Positions 23,394 to 31,814 of a stretch of DNA of 54,545 nt are shown here, piece by piece. Origin of the DNA: Sinosporangium album (lineage in GTDB: Bacteria > Actinomycetota > Actinomycetes > Streptosporangiales > Streptosporangiaceae); NCBI RefSeq assembly GCF_900100605.1, contig NZ_FNCN01000038.1, positions 1-54,545 on the forward strand, read 5' to 3'. Below the pieces are notes generated by a model. It saw nothing but the letters and a program-made list of their open reading frames with translations. It was not told the origin of the DNA and searched no databases. A program made the translations under genes and the position numbers. Position 1 is the stretch's first letter. The number at the start of each line of letters is the position of its first letter.

Positions 23394-23736
23394 TTCGAAA
23401 CCTCCCAAAGGGCACGGCATGCGCTGAGCCTTCTTCACGCGGCAGCGGCTGGGTCCGGTTCCGGGGTCCGGCCGAACCGGGCGGTCCGCCTGCCGGCGGC
23501 TGACACGAAGAACACTCGCTCTCGACCGTAGGCGCGGGCCGTTTCCACCCCATGTCCCGTTTGTTTCACGCGTGTTAAGGGGAACCGGTCCTACGTTAAC
23601 CCGCGTTACGGCGTGCCCTGGTCGCCCGTGAGGGGCACAGTACTCACTTTTGACCTGCGGCGAGTCAAATAACGGTACGGCTTGCGCCAGGCCGGGCGGC
23701 GCCCGGCCCACGGCCCTGGCCGGATACCTTTGTTTC
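23394..23736. promoter_or_regulatory. glnA / RDD divergent promoter region with a possible GlnR box
   Basis: No gene in this 343-bp gap. At 23563-23578, GTTTC-ACGCGT-GTTAA matches the reversed GlnR consensus gTTtC-n6-gTnAc except at the last base. A second GTTAAC and a GTTAC lie at 23595 and 23605. Placement about 170-215 bp upstream of the glnA start fits nitrogen control. Confidence 0.45.
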
Positions 23737-24195
23737 ATGAGCAAGCAGCGCCCATGGACGCAGACGTGGATCGGCGGTGTGCGGTCCGCAGGGGTCGACC
23801 TCGGATATCCCGGTCAGCGCCTCGGCCTTCCCGAAGAAGGCCCCGATTCGGTGGCCGGGTTCGGCCGCAGGCTCGCCGCACTGATGATCGACTGGTTGAT
23901 CTGCACCTGGGCCATCGCGCAGGGCCTGCTCGGGATGAGCTCGGTCGACGCGGCGTGGGTGGGGCTGCTGGTGTTCGCCGTGGAGAACGTGCTGCTCGTG
24001 GGCACGATAGGCATGACGTTCGGGATGCGGCTGATGAACATCCGGGTCGCGACGCTCGACCGGGGCCGCCCCCGCTGGGTGCCGACGATCGCGCGCACGG
24101 TCCTGCTGTGCCTGGCGGTCCCCGCGGTCATGCTCGACCGCGACCGCCGCGGCATCCACGACCGCGTCTCGGCCACCGTCGTCGTCAGGACCTGA
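23737..24195 (+). CDS. RDD-family membrane protein
   Basis: A 152-aa integral membrane protein from ATG 23737. It carries the family's [15 protein letters not shown] (Arg and Asp of the RDD signature), further helices [24 protein letters not shown] and [17 protein letters not shown], and the closing [17 protein letters not shown]. No Shine-Dalgarno is evident before the ATG, so a leaderless transcript is possible. This gene beside glnA is a familiar actinomycete arrangement. Function of RDD proteins is mostly unknown; some act in ion transport. Confidence 0.88.
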   Translation: MSKQRPWTQTWIGGVRSAGVDLGYPGQRLGLPEEGPDSVAGFGRRLAALMIDWLICTWAIAQGLLGMSSVDAAWVGLLVFAVENVLLVGTIGMTFGMRLMNIRVATLDRGRPRWVPTIARTVLLCLAVPAVMLDRDRRGIHDRVSATVVVRT

Positions 24196-24210
24196 CGCTC
24201 CTCCAGACCT

Positions 24211-24224
24211 GACCGCCGGCGGTC
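24211..24224. terminator. Palindrome between convergent genes
   Basis: GACCGCCGGCGGTC is a perfect 14-bp palindrome in the 30-bp gap between two convergent stops; a weak bidirectional terminator without T-run. Confidence 0.35.
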
Positions 24225-24225
24225 C

Positions 24226-25116
24226 TCAGCCGGGGAACCGGCAGCAGAAGATCGCGGTGCCGGGCAGGTGCCGGCCTCGGAGAGGACTCCATCCTCCCCA
24301 GATCCGGTCGTGCCCGTCAGGCCATTCGGGCTCGATCAGCCGGTCGAGCACCAGCCCGGCGCCGGTGATGTGGCCGACCCAGTCGCCGAGGGTGTTGTGG
24401 TGCTCGACGTAGACGGGGGTGCCGTCCTCGTCGGTCTCGACGTACGGCATGCGGTCGAAGTAGGTGGTCGTTCCCACGGTCAGGCCGCGGGGGCCCGGAT
24501 CGTCGGGGAACGCCCACCTGATCGGATGACTCACCGAGAAGACGAACCTTCCGCCGGGCCGCAGCACCCGGCGGATCTCGGCGAGCACCGCGCCGGCGTC
24601 GGCCACGAACGGCAGCGCGCCGAACGCCGAGCAGGCCAGGTCGAACGAGCCGGCGGCGAAGGGCAGGACCTCGGCGTCGGCCTGCACGACCGGCAGGGCG
24701 CTCCGGCCGTCGCCCATGAGATCGCCCATGAGATCGTCGATGAGGTTCGCGTCGATGCGGCGGGAGTGCTGGAGCTGGCGGAACGACAGGTCCAGCCCCA
24801 CGACCCGCGCGCCCTGGCCGGCCAGCCAGCGCCCGCACTGCCCGGCGCCGCACCCGATCTCCAGGACGCGGCGTCCGGCGACCTCGCCGAGCAGCCGGGC
24901 CTGCGCCTCGTCCAGCCCTTCGGGGCACCAGATGAAACCCGCGTCGCGCAGGAACGCGCCGTGTTCGGCCTGGTAGTCGTCGGCCTCGGAGTCCCACCAG
25001 CCTCGGACGGCCCGGCTGGTGGCCCGGGAGTCGACGGGCCTGCGGAAGGACCGGGTGACGCTCACCGCGTCCACCGACCCCTCCGACAGTTTGTCCGTGG
25101 ATGAGCTCATGGTCAC
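24226..25116 (-). CDS. Class I SAM-dependent methyltransferase
   Basis: A 296-aa protein (GTG 25116, or ATG 25110 giving two residues less). WWDSEADDYQAEHGAFL precedes the SAM motif RRVLEIGCGAGQCGRWLAGQGARVVGLDLS, the VVQADAEVLPFAAGSFDLACSAFGALPFV post-motifs and a LRPGGRFVFSVSHP strand, all in Methyltransf_11/25 order (read in parts). The C-terminal half (YVEHHNTLGDWVGHITGAG) is a small-molecule lid of unknown specificity. It ends close to RDD and starts 7 bp after DUF4191 in the same direction, suggesting co-transcription. Confidence 0.88.
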   Translation of the reverse strand: MTMSSSTDKLSEGSVDAVSVTRSFRRPVDSRATSRAVRGWWDSEADDYQAEHGAFLRDAGFIWCPEGLDEAQARLLGEVAGRRVLEIGCGAGQCGRWLAGQGARVVGLDLSFRQLQHSRRIDANLIDDLMGDLMGDGRSALPVVQADAEVLPFAAGSFDLACSAFGALPFVADAGAVLAEIRRVLRPGGRFVFSVSHPIRWAFPDDPGPRGLTVGTTTYFDRMPYVETDEDGTPVYVEHHNTLGDWVGHITGAGLVLDRLIEPEWPDGHDRIWGGWSPLRGRHLPGTAIFCCRFPG

Positions 25117-25123
25117 GTGCGGG

Positions 25124-25813
25124 TCAGCGGGCCTTCGGGCCGCGCGGGATGCGGGCGCCCTTGGGCAGCGGCCCCTTCGGCAGGGGCAGGTTCTGCGGCA
25201 GCGCGCGCAGCCGGTAGTTGATCTCGGAGACCGCGGGCTTCTTGAGGTTGCGGGGGAGCTTCATCAGGTGGCGCTGGAGCTTGGCGAGCGGCACTTGGCC
25301 TTCGCCGTCTCCGCACTGCACGTCGTAGACCGGCACCTCGACCGCGACCCGCTGCACCCGCTTCTTCTCCGCCAGGAGCAGCTTCTGAATCCGGCCGCCG
25401 TATCCCTCGCCGACCAGCACGATGCCCGGATAGCCGACGACACGGTGAACGACGTCCTGGTCGCGGTTGACCGCGACGGCGGGCGTGACGTCCCAGTTGC
25501 CGCGCATGCCCTGGAGCACGGCCGCGGCCGCGCCCACCTGCCCGTCAAGGATGGAGTATTGCGCTTTCTGCGCCAGCTGCCCGAACACCACAAGGCCGAC
25601 GGTGAGTGACAGCATCAGGCCGATGAAGACCATGTACCACAGCCAGCTCATGACCAGACCGATCACGATGCATACCGCGAGGGTGCCGAGCGCGGAGGCA
25701 TAAACGATCGGCATGCCCTTGGGGTTGGCCTGCTTGACGATCTTCGCGATCATCCGGAGCTGCTTGATCCGCCCCGGACGCTCACTCGCGGGGTCTACGG
25801 GCTTTTTCGCCAT
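25124..25813 (-). CDS. DUF4191 membrane protein
   Basis: A 229-aa protein from ATG 25813. A basic N-terminus (RIKQLRMIAKIVKQANPKG) precedes two membrane helices (PIVYASALGTLAVCIVIGLVM and WYMVFIGLMLSLTVGLVVFG) and a cytoplasmic domain with GMRGNWDVTPAVAVNRDQD, VHRVVGYPGIVLVGEG and the Lys/Pro-rich tail. It matches the actinobacterial DUF4191 family, normally located beside lipA as here. Function unknown; a link to lipoate or membrane metabolism is only suggested by conserved neighbourhood. Confidence 0.88.
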   Translation of the reverse strand: MAKKPVDPASERPGRIKQLRMIAKIVKQANPKGMPIVYASALGTLAVCIVIGLVMSWLWYMVFIGLMLSLTVGLVVFGQLAQKAQYSILDGQVGAAAAVLQGMRGNWDVTPAVAVNRDQDVVHRVVGYPGIVLVGEGYGGRIQKLLLAEKKRVQRVAVEVPVYDVQCGDGEGQVPLAKLQRHLMKLPRNLKKPAVSEINYRLRALPQNLPLPKGPLPKGARIPRGPKAR

Positions 25814-25999
25814 GCTGTGAAGGATACAAATCCCAGGGTCAAGAACGGAAAACGGACAGGCGTCGAGATCTCGACGGAGGGACACGCGGGCTCTCGCCGT
25901 ACGGCAGCGCTCCGCGCCCCGGCCGGGCCGCTGCGACCGGCGGACGGCTCGGCCCGGTCTCGGGGCGGGCGAGCGCGATCACCTGTCCGCGGCGGGCGG

Positions 26000-26929
26000 T
26001 CAGGCGCTCTGACGTGCCTCGATCGCCTGCTTGTAGAGGCGCCCGGCCCGGTACGACGAGCGGACCAGCGGCCCCGACAGGACCCCGGCGAAGCCGATGG
26101 CCTCGGCCTCGGCCTGCAGTTCCACGAACTCGTGCGGCTTCACCCAGCGGTCCACCGGGTGGTGGCGCGGCGTGGGACGCAGGTATTGCGTGATGGTCAG
26201 CAGGTCGCACCCGGCTTCGTGCAGGTCGCGCATGGCCTGGATGATCTCGTCGCGCTCCTCGCCCATGCCGAGGATCAGGTTCGACTTGGTCACCAGGCCG
26301 GCCTCGCGGGCCATCGTGATGACCTCCAGCGAGCGCTCGTAGCGGAAGGCGGGCCGGATGCGCCGGAAGATGCGTGGCACCGTCTCGACGTTGTGGGCGA
26401 AGACCTCCGGCTTGCTGGAGAAGACCTCCTCCAGCTGGGCGCGGTCGCCGTTGAAGTCCGGCACGAGCAGTTCGACGCCGCAGCCTTCGACGGTGGCGTG
26501 GATCTGCCGCGCGGTCTCGGCGTACAGCCAGGCCCCGCCGTCCGGCAGGTCGTCACGGGCCACGCCCGTCACGGTGGCGTAGCGCAGGCCCATCTGCTGC
26601 ACCGACTCGGCGACCCGGCGCGGCTCGTCCCGGTCGTACTCGGCGGGTTTGCCGGTGTCGATCTGGCAGAAGTCGCAGCGCCGGGTGCAGTGGTCGCCAC
26701 CGATGAGGAAGGTGGCCTCCCTGTCCTCCCAGCACTCGTAGATGTTGGGACAGCCGGCCTCTTCGCAGACGGTGTGGAGACCCTCCCGCCTCACGAGCGA
26801 CTTCAGCTCGGTGTATTCGGGACCGGTTTTCAGCTTCGTCTTGATCCATGGCGGCTTGCGCTCAATGGGGGTCTGGCTGTTGCGCACCTCCAGGCGGAGG
26901 AGCTTACGGCCTTCTGGAGCAACGGTCAC
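26000..26929 (-). CDS. lipA: Lipoyl synthase
   Basis: A 309-aa radical-SAM enzyme inserting two sulfurs into octanoyl-lipoyl domains. Auxiliary cluster ligands [12 protein letters not shown] and radical-SAM ligands CTRRCDFC are intact; the C-terminal [12 protein letters not shown] supplies the conserved Ser ligand. ATG 26929 gives [14 protein letters not shown], the usual N-terminus. It lies 51 bp after lipB on the same strand, so LipB product is handed to LipA; the downstream consumer SucB is encoded 3.4 kb away. Confidence 0.97.
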   Translation of the reverse strand: MTVAPEGRKLLRLEVRNSQTPIERKPPWIKTKLKTGPEYTELKSLVRREGLHTVCEEAGCPNIYECWEDREATFLIGGDHCTRRCDFCQIDTGKPAEYDRDEPRRVAESVQQMGLRYATVTGVARDDLPDGGAWLYAETARQIHATVEGCGVELLVPDFNGDRAQLEEVFSSKPEVFAHNVETVPRIFRRIRPAFRYERSLEVITMAREAGLVTKSNLILGMGEERDEIIQAMRDLHEAGCDLLTITQYLRPTPRHHPVDRWVKPHEFVELQAEAEAIGFAGVLSGPLVRSSYRAGRLYKQAIEARQSA

Positions 26930-26980
26930 AGACGACAGCTTATGTCCCGCTCCGCAACACAGCCGACCAGGGGGGAAGGT

Positions 26981-27667
26981 TCAGGCCCGCATGGCGGTCG
27001 CGAGGTCGTCCTCGTGCAGATCGTACGGCTCCGCCGCGAGGGCTTCGGCGAGCCGCTTCTCGGCGAACGGCAACACCTCGTCGACCACGATCCGGCGCCC
27101 GGTCTCGGCCGACAGCGACGAGACGCCCGCGCCGTCGATCCCGCAGGGCACGATGCGGTTGTACCAGCTCGGGTCGTTGGAGCAGTTGAGTGAGAACCCG
27201 TGCATGGTGGTGCCGCGGGAGACGCGGATGCCGACGGCGCCGAGCATGCGGTCGGGCAGGCCGACCGCGGGGTCGCCCGGCACCCACACCCCGCTGCGCC
27301 CTTCGACGCGCCTGACGGCGACGCCGAAGTCGGCGCAGACGTTGATCAACGCCTCCTCCAGCGACCGCACGTAGGCCACCACGCCGATGGAGCCGTCCAG
27401 TTTGACGATCGGGTATCCGACGAGCTGACCGGGTCCGTGCCAGGTGATGCGCCCGCCTCTGTCGACCTCGACCACGGGGGTGCCGTCGGTGGGGCGCTCA
27501 CCCGGCGTGGTGCGCTTGCCCGCCGTGTAGACGGGGGCGTGTTCGAGCAGGAGGGCGACGTCGGGCCCCCGGTCGTCGGCACGCCAGGCATGGATCCGGC
27601 GCTGCAGCGCCCACACCTGCTCGTAGGGAACATCAACACCCAGTCGGACGACCGCCAGCTTGTTCAC
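26981..27667 (-). CDS. lipB: Octanoyltransferase, with Met at the expected catalytic Lys
   Basis: A 228-aa LipB moving octanoate from ACP to lipoyl domains. Family blocks are present: LLLEHAPVYTAGKRT, RGGRITWHGPGQLVGYPI, the Cys nucleophile in IVPCGIDGAGVSS, and VSRGTTMHGFSLNC. The Lys of the Cys/Lys dyad normally lies in a DRK[IL]xAxG context before VSR; here the sequence is DRMLGAVGIRVSRG, with ATG (Met) where AAG (Lys) is expected. Either the enzyme is impaired, an alternative base is used, or a base is wrong. First gene of the lipB-lipA pair. Confidence 0.93.
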   Translation of the reverse strand: MNKLAVVRLGVDVPYEQVWALQRRIHAWRADDRGPDVALLLEHAPVYTAGKRTTPGERPTDGTPVVEVDRGGRITWHGPGQLVGYPIVKLDGSIGVVAYVRSLEEALINVCADFGVAVRRVEGRSGVWVPGDPAVGLPDRMLGAVGIRVSRGTTMHGFSLNCSNDPSWYNRIVPCGIDGAGVSSLSAETGRRIVVDEVLPFAEKRLAEALAAEPYDLHEDDLATAMRA

Positions 27668-27699
27668 ACTTTAAGATTAGTTGACCATTCGGTCGGGGG

Positions 27700-28437
27700 T
27701 CAGGCGGTCAGGCGTCTCGGCTCGATCCGGAACTCCTTGACCCCGCCCGCGCCGTCGCGCTCGATGCGGTAGGCCGCACCGGTGGGGCTGGTCGAGACGG
27801 CCTGGATGAACTCCGTGCCGACGTAGTGCAGGGCCACACCCTCGTCGGCCGCGTAACCTTCCGGCAGCTCGCCGTCGCCCACCGACCGGTGCAGCAGCTC
27901 GCGCCGCTGCGGGTCGGAGTCGTAGTGGACCCCGCACGAGAACGGCAGCAGCCCGAGGCCCTCGGCCCATGGCCGCAGCTCGGGGCCGAAGGAGTCGGTG
28001 TTGCCGCCGACATGCCAGCAGAGCGCCCCGGCGCTCTGCCCCGACAGCACGATCCCGGCCCGCCACGCCTCTTCGAAGATCTCGTCGAGCCCGTGGAGAC
28101 GCCACAGCGCGGCGAGGTTGGCAACGCTCCCACCGCTCACATAGATCGCGTCCTGCGACAGCACCCACTCGCGGGGGTCGTCCACATTGGGCATGGGGAA
28201 CAGCGTGAGGTGGCTGACCTCGACGTCCCAGTCGTGGAACGCGGTATACATCTTCAGCAGCCAGTCGGAGTCGTCGCCCAGCGCCGTGGCGAGCAGACCG
28301 AGCTTGGGCCGGTCCTGGCCCGTCAGGTCGAGCGTGTAGCGCATGAGGGCGCTCGGCTCGATGAAGCCCTCCCTTACGGACGGACGGAACGATCCACCAC
28401 CGATGGCGACGATATGGGACTGACCAGCCCTGCTCAT
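27700..28437 (-). CDS. Peptidase S51 family (peptidase E-like)
   Basis: A 245-aa cytoplasmic protein from ATG 28437. HIVAIGGGSFRP opens the class I glutamine-amidotransferase-like fold, IYVSGGSVANLAALWRLHGL and the nucleophile elbow VLSGQSAGALCWHVGG (Ser) are intact, and DSDPQRRELLHRSV and DEGVALHYVG follow. Peptidase E cleaves Asp-x dipeptides; cyanophycinase-like relatives exist, so the substrate is uncertain. It is separated from lipB by 32 bp on the same strand and may be co-transcribed. Confidence 0.88.
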   Translation of the reverse strand: MSRAGQSHIVAIGGGSFRPSVREGFIEPSALMRYTLDLTGQDRPKLGLLATALGDDSDWLLKMYTAFHDWDVEVSHLTLFPMPNVDDPREWVLSQDAIYVSGGSVANLAALWRLHGLDEIFEEAWRAGIVLSGQSAGALCWHVGGNTDSFGPELRPWAEGLGLLPFSCGVHYDSDPQRRELLHRSVGDGELPEGYAADEGVALHYVGTEFIQAVSTSPTGAAYRIERDGAGGVKEFRIEPRRLTA

Positions 28438-28458
28438 TGTGTATCTCCCTGAGCGTGG

Positions 28459-28481
28459 AACCCCGTCCACGGGACGGGGTT
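28459..28481. other. Perfect 10-bp-stem hairpin in the S51 peptidase 5' region
   Basis: AACCCCGTCC-acg-GGACGGGGTT, 22 bases upstream of the peptidase ATG on the transcribed strand. No T-run in that direction. It could be a terminator for the upstream gene, an RNA element or an IS200/IS605-type end remnant. Confidence 0.5.
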
Positions 28482-28521
28482 AGAAACCCGGAATGTGGGT
28501 GCGCTTCGGACGAACGGCACC

Positions 28522-29415
28522 CTAGAGTACGGCGGCCAGGGCCCTCCGGAGGTCCGTATACCGGAAGGTGTAGTTCATCGCCAATAGTCGCTTAGGCACT
28601 GCTCTGGGGCCTATGAGAACTCCCTCGGAAGCGAACTCGCCGAGCCCGAGGCGCAGCGCGAACCCCGGTACGGCCAGCGGCAGCGTCGGCTTGCCCAGCA
28701 CCTTGCCCAAGGTCCTGGTGAACTCCGCGTTGGTGACCGGGTTCGGCGCGGTCAGGTTGACCGGGCCTCGGGCCTCGGGGTCGTCGAGCATGTGCCGTAC
28801 GGCACCGACCCAGTCGTCGATCGCGATCCACGGCCAGAACTGCCGCCCCGAACCCAGCGGAGCGCCGAGGCCCAGCCTGAAGATCGGCAGGATCGGCCCG
28901 AGCGCCCCGCCCTTCCCGCTGAGCACCATGCCGGTGCGCAGCCGTACCGTGCGGATGCCCGCGTCCTCGGCGGGCTCGGTCTCCGACTCCCACGCCCGCA
29001 CCACGTCGGCCAGGAACCCCGTGCCGGGCGGCGACGACTCGTCCACGACCCGGTCGCGGGTGTCGCCGTAGTAGCCGACGGCCGAGGCCGACAGGAACAC
29101 CCGCGGCTTATGCCGCATGTGCGCCAGCGCCCGCGCGATCGTGCGCGTGCCGTCGACCCGGCTGCGCAGGATCAGCCGCTTGCGATCCGGGGTCCACCGT
29201 TTGCCCCCGATGCCCGCCCCCGCCAGATGGACCACCGCGTCGGCCTCCTGGAGGACATCGGTGTCCAGTAGGCCCTTCTCCGGGTTCCAGAAGGACTCAC
29301 CGGCCCCTCGGGGCGGTCGCCGTACCAAAGTGATGACCGTCTGGCCATCACCCCTCAGGGAGCGAATCAGCGCCGATCCCAACAGTCCGGACGATCCAGT
29401 CACGATCACTGTCAT
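28522..29415 (-). CDS. TIGR01777-type NAD-dependent epimerase (SDR)
   Basis: A 297-aa atypical SDR. The Rossmann motif is VIVTGSSGLLGSALIRSLRG; VVHLAGAGIGGKRW, FLSASAVGYYGDTRD (Ser/Tyr region) and RTGMVLSGKGGALGPILPIFRLGLG are diagnostic of the YfcH/SDR39U1 group, and the C-terminal DUF1731 segment ends PKRLLAMNYTFRYTDLRRAL. Role not established; relatives are linked to cell division in cyanobacteria and to unspecified sugar-nucleotide chemistry. ATG 29415. Confidence 0.92.
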   Translation of the reverse strand: MTVIVTGSSGLLGSALIRSLRGDGQTVITLVRRPPRGAGESFWNPEKGLLDTDVLQEADAVVHLAGAGIGGKRWTPDRKRLILRSRVDGTRTIARALAHMRHKPRVFLSASAVGYYGDTRDRVVDESSPPGTGFLADVVRAWESETEPAEDAGIRTVRLRTGMVLSGKGGALGPILPIFRLGLGAPLGSGRQFWPWIAIDDWVGAVRHMLDDPEARGPVNLTAPNPVTNAEFTRTLGKVLGKPTLPLAVPGFALRLGLGEFASEGVLIGPRAVPKRLLAMNYTFRYTDLRRALAAVL

Positions 29416-29479
29416 CGGTGCTCCTTAACGAGGACCCCCGCGCAGGGCGATGCGAGCGGGCGCGCGAAAGATCGCGCGT

Positions 29480-30202
29480 TCAGCCTAGGCGGGCGAGGAA
29501 GAAGCGCAAGCCCTGATCATCGGCGCAGTCGGCGCTGTCGCCGTAGGTGTGCCGCTCGGGGTCGGTGCTCGTGCCCCCGGCCGCGCGGACCCTGGCGACG
29601 GCGGCCTCGACGTCGGACACCACATACAGCGGTACGGCGATCGCCGCCCTCCGCCCACCGCGCAGACCCGTCATCGGGCGTATGTCGGCCCCGCGGGAGG
29701 CCACATTCCAGCCGTCCTGCGAGCGGCCCGGCCGGAACTCCCAGTCGAGCGCCGCCCCGAAGAAGGCGCGTGCCCGGGCGGAGTCAGGAGTCTCGACGGT
29801 GATGTAGCCCAGGTCGCCGGGGCGGGGTACGGCGGTCGCCCGCGCGCCCGTGGTGTCGTGGTAGACGGCGAACGGCAGCCCCTGGTCGTCCTGGCACCTG
29901 GACATGGTGCCGTAGGGCTCCTCGGACGGCTCGTCCGCCTTGCCTCCGGCCGCCCGGACCTTCTCCACGACGGCGCTCACGTCGTCGACGTGGAAGCAGA
30001 GGAACAGGGTCAGGCGCTCCCGGCCTCCCCAGAGGCCGTGTTTGGGGGAGATCCCCCGCACCTCGCGGCCCTCCGGCACACTGCCTGGAGCGATTTCCCA
30101 TTCGAGCGCCGCACTGTAGAACTTCTCCGCGCGCTCCACGTCAGGTGTCCACAGAGCCGCGTATCCGACGTCCCCGTGCCGCAGCCGATCGCTTCCCGCC
30201 AT
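29480..30202 (-). CDS. Two-domain VOC (glyoxalase-like) protein
   Basis: A 240-aa protein made of two tandem beta-alpha-beta-beta-beta modules. Residues 7-115 begin GDVGYAALWTPDVERAEKFYSAALEWE and residues 128-238 begin GDLGYITVETPDSARARAFFGAALDWE, each ending with DDQGL. Metal-ligand positions are degenerate, as in ligand-binding rather than enzymatic VOC proteins (antibiotic-binding or PhnB-like). Monocistronic on the minus strand. Confidence 0.88.
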   Translation of the reverse strand: MAGSDRLRHGDVGYAALWTPDVERAEKFYSAALEWEIAPGSVPEGREVRGISPKHGLWGGRERLTLFLCFHVDDVSAVVEKVRAAGGKADEPSEEPYGTMSRCQDDQGLPFAVYHDTTGARATAVPRPGDLGYITVETPDSARARAFFGAALDWEFRPGRSQDGWNVASRGADIRPMTGLRGGRRAAIAVPLYVVSDVEAAVARVRAAGGTSTDPERHTYGDSADCADDQGLRFFLARLG

Positions 30203-30273
30203 CGCCGTTCCCCCTGGTCAACCGGTGATTTTGGCTTATCCGTGACATACCCACGCAAGGGTGGGTGAAAGCG

Positions 30274-30308
30274 AAGGACCGGCCCTCCCGGAGGGGGAGC
30301 CGGTCCTT
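30274..30308 (-). terminator. Terminator hairpin downstream of sucB
   Basis: AAGGACCGGC and GCCGGTCCTT pair, with an inner CCTCCC/GGGGG stem. A second small hairpin (ACCCAC-gcaagg-GTGGGT, 30249-30266) follows. No T-run, as usual in high-GC genomes. Confidence 0.65.
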
Positions 30309-30329
30309 GCGTCACATGTGCCGCTCAGC

Positions 30330-31787
30330 CTAGCCGCTGAGGCCGAGCTGGTTCTCGAAGCGGCCCTCCTCCAGACGACGCTTGATCGTCGTGAGGAAGC
30401 GGGCGGCGTCGGCGCCGTCGACCAGGCGGTGGTCGTAGGTGAGGGCCAGGTAGACCATCGACCGGACGGCGATGACCTCGCCCTCGGGCGTGTCGATGAC
30501 GACCGGGCGCTTCACGACCGCGCCGGTGCCGAGCATGCCGACCTGCGGCTGGTTCAGGATCGGCGTGTCGAACAGGGCGCCGCGGCTGCCGGTGTTCGTC
30601 AGCGTGAAGGTGCCGCCGCCCAGCTCGTCCGGGCTGATCCGGTTGCCGCGGGTGCGCTCGGCCAGATCGGCGATCTTGCGGGCCAGACCGGCGATGTTGA
30701 GGTCGCCGGCGTCCTTGATCACCGGGACGAGCAGACCGCGCTCGGTGTCGACCGCGATCGCCAGGTGCTCGGCGTCGTGGTAGGTGACCTCGTTGGTCTC
30801 GCTGTTGATCTGGGCGTTCAGCTTGGGGTGCTGCTTGAGCGCCTCGATGGCCGCCAGGGCGAAGAACGGCATGAACGAGAGCTTGACGCCCTCGCGGCGC
30901 TGGAACTCGGCCTTGGCCTGGTCGCGGAGCCGGGAGATCTTGGTGACGTCGACCTCGACGACCGAGGTGAGCTGAGCCGACACCTGGAGCGACTCGACCA
31001 TGCGCTTGGCGATGGTCTGCCGGATCCGCGGCATCTTCTCGGTGCGTCCGCGCAGCGTCGTGTCGACCACGACGGGGGCGGGCGCGGCGGGCGCGGCGGG
31101 CGCGGCGGGCGCGACCTGGGCCGGAGCCGCGGCCGGGGCGGCGGGCGCGGCCTGGGCGGCGCGCTCGCGCTGGACCCGGGCGGCCTCGACCACGTCCTGC
31201 TTGCGGATGCGTCCGCCGACACCGGTGCCGGTAATGGTGTCGAGGTCGACACCGTGCTCGCCCGCGAGCTTGCGCACCAGCGGGGTGACGTAGGGGCTCT
31301 CACCCGAGACCGCCGGAGCGGGCGCCGCGGGGGCGGCCGGAGCCTGGGCGGCCGGCTGCGGAGCGGGCGCGGGGGCCGGGGCCGGGGCGGGCGGGGCCGG
31401 CGGGGCGGCCTGCGGTGCCGGCTGGGGCGCCGGGGCGGGGGCCGGGGGAGCCGGCGGGGCCGCGGGGGCGGGCTGCGGGATCGAGGAGACCGGCTCGGGG
31501 GCGGGCGCGGGGACCGCCTCCGGCGCCGGGGCGGCCACCCCGGCGGAGCCGTTCTGGTCGATGATCGCGAGCTCGGCCCCGACCTCGACGGTCTCGTCCT
31601 CGGCGACCACGATCTTGGTGATCACACCCGAGGAGGGCGACGGGATCTCGGTGTCGACCTTGTCCGTCGATACTTCGAGGAGCGGCTCGTCGGCTTCGAC
31701 GCGCTCGCCCTCCTTCTTGAGCCAACGGGTGACCGTGCCCTCGGTGACGCTTTCGCCGAGCTGGGGCATCGTTACGGAGACCGGCAT
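30330..31787 (-). CDS. sucB: 2-oxoglutarate dehydrogenase E2 (dihydrolipoamide succinyltransferase)
   Basis: A 485-aa acyltransferase. Residues 1-78 are one lipoyl domain with the modified Lys in [14 protein letters not shown]; an Ala/Pro hinge (about 85-150) is followed by the E3/E1-binding domain [19 protein letters not shown], a second Ala/Pro linker, and the catalytic domain (about 250-485) with [14 protein letters not shown] and the active-site [13 protein letters not shown]. Transfers succinyl (or acetyl, since actinobacterial E2 can serve both complexes) to CoA. Next to lpdA on the same strand, 27 bp apart, so E2 and E3 are co-expressed; its lipoyl group comes from LipA/LipB. Confidence 0.95.
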   Translation of the reverse strand: MPVSVTMPQLGESVTEGTVTRWLKKEGERVEADEPLLEVSTDKVDTEIPSPSSGVITKIVVAEDETVEVGAELAIIDQNGSAGVAAPAPEAVPAPAPEPVSSIPQPAPAAPPAPPAPAPAPQPAPQAAPPAPPAPAPAPAPAPQPAAQAPAAPAAPAPAVSGESPYVTPLVRKLAGEHGVDLDTITGTGVGGRIRKQDVVEAARVQRERAAQAAPAAPAAAPAQVAPAAPAAPAAPAPVVVDTTLRGRTEKMPRIRQTIAKRMVESLQVSAQLTSVVEVDVTKISRLRDQAKAEFQRREGVKLSFMPFFALAAIEALKQHPKLNAQINSETNEVTYHDAEHLAIAVDTERGLLVPVIKDAGDLNIAGLARKIADLAERTRGNRISPDELGGGTFTLTNTGSRGALFDTPILNQPQVGMLGTGAVVKRPVVIDTPEGEVIAVRSMVYLALTYDHRLVDGADAARFLTTIKRRLEEGRFENQLGLSG

Positions 31788-31814
31788 GATGGATCTTCTC
31801 CTGTGAGGGCTTGG

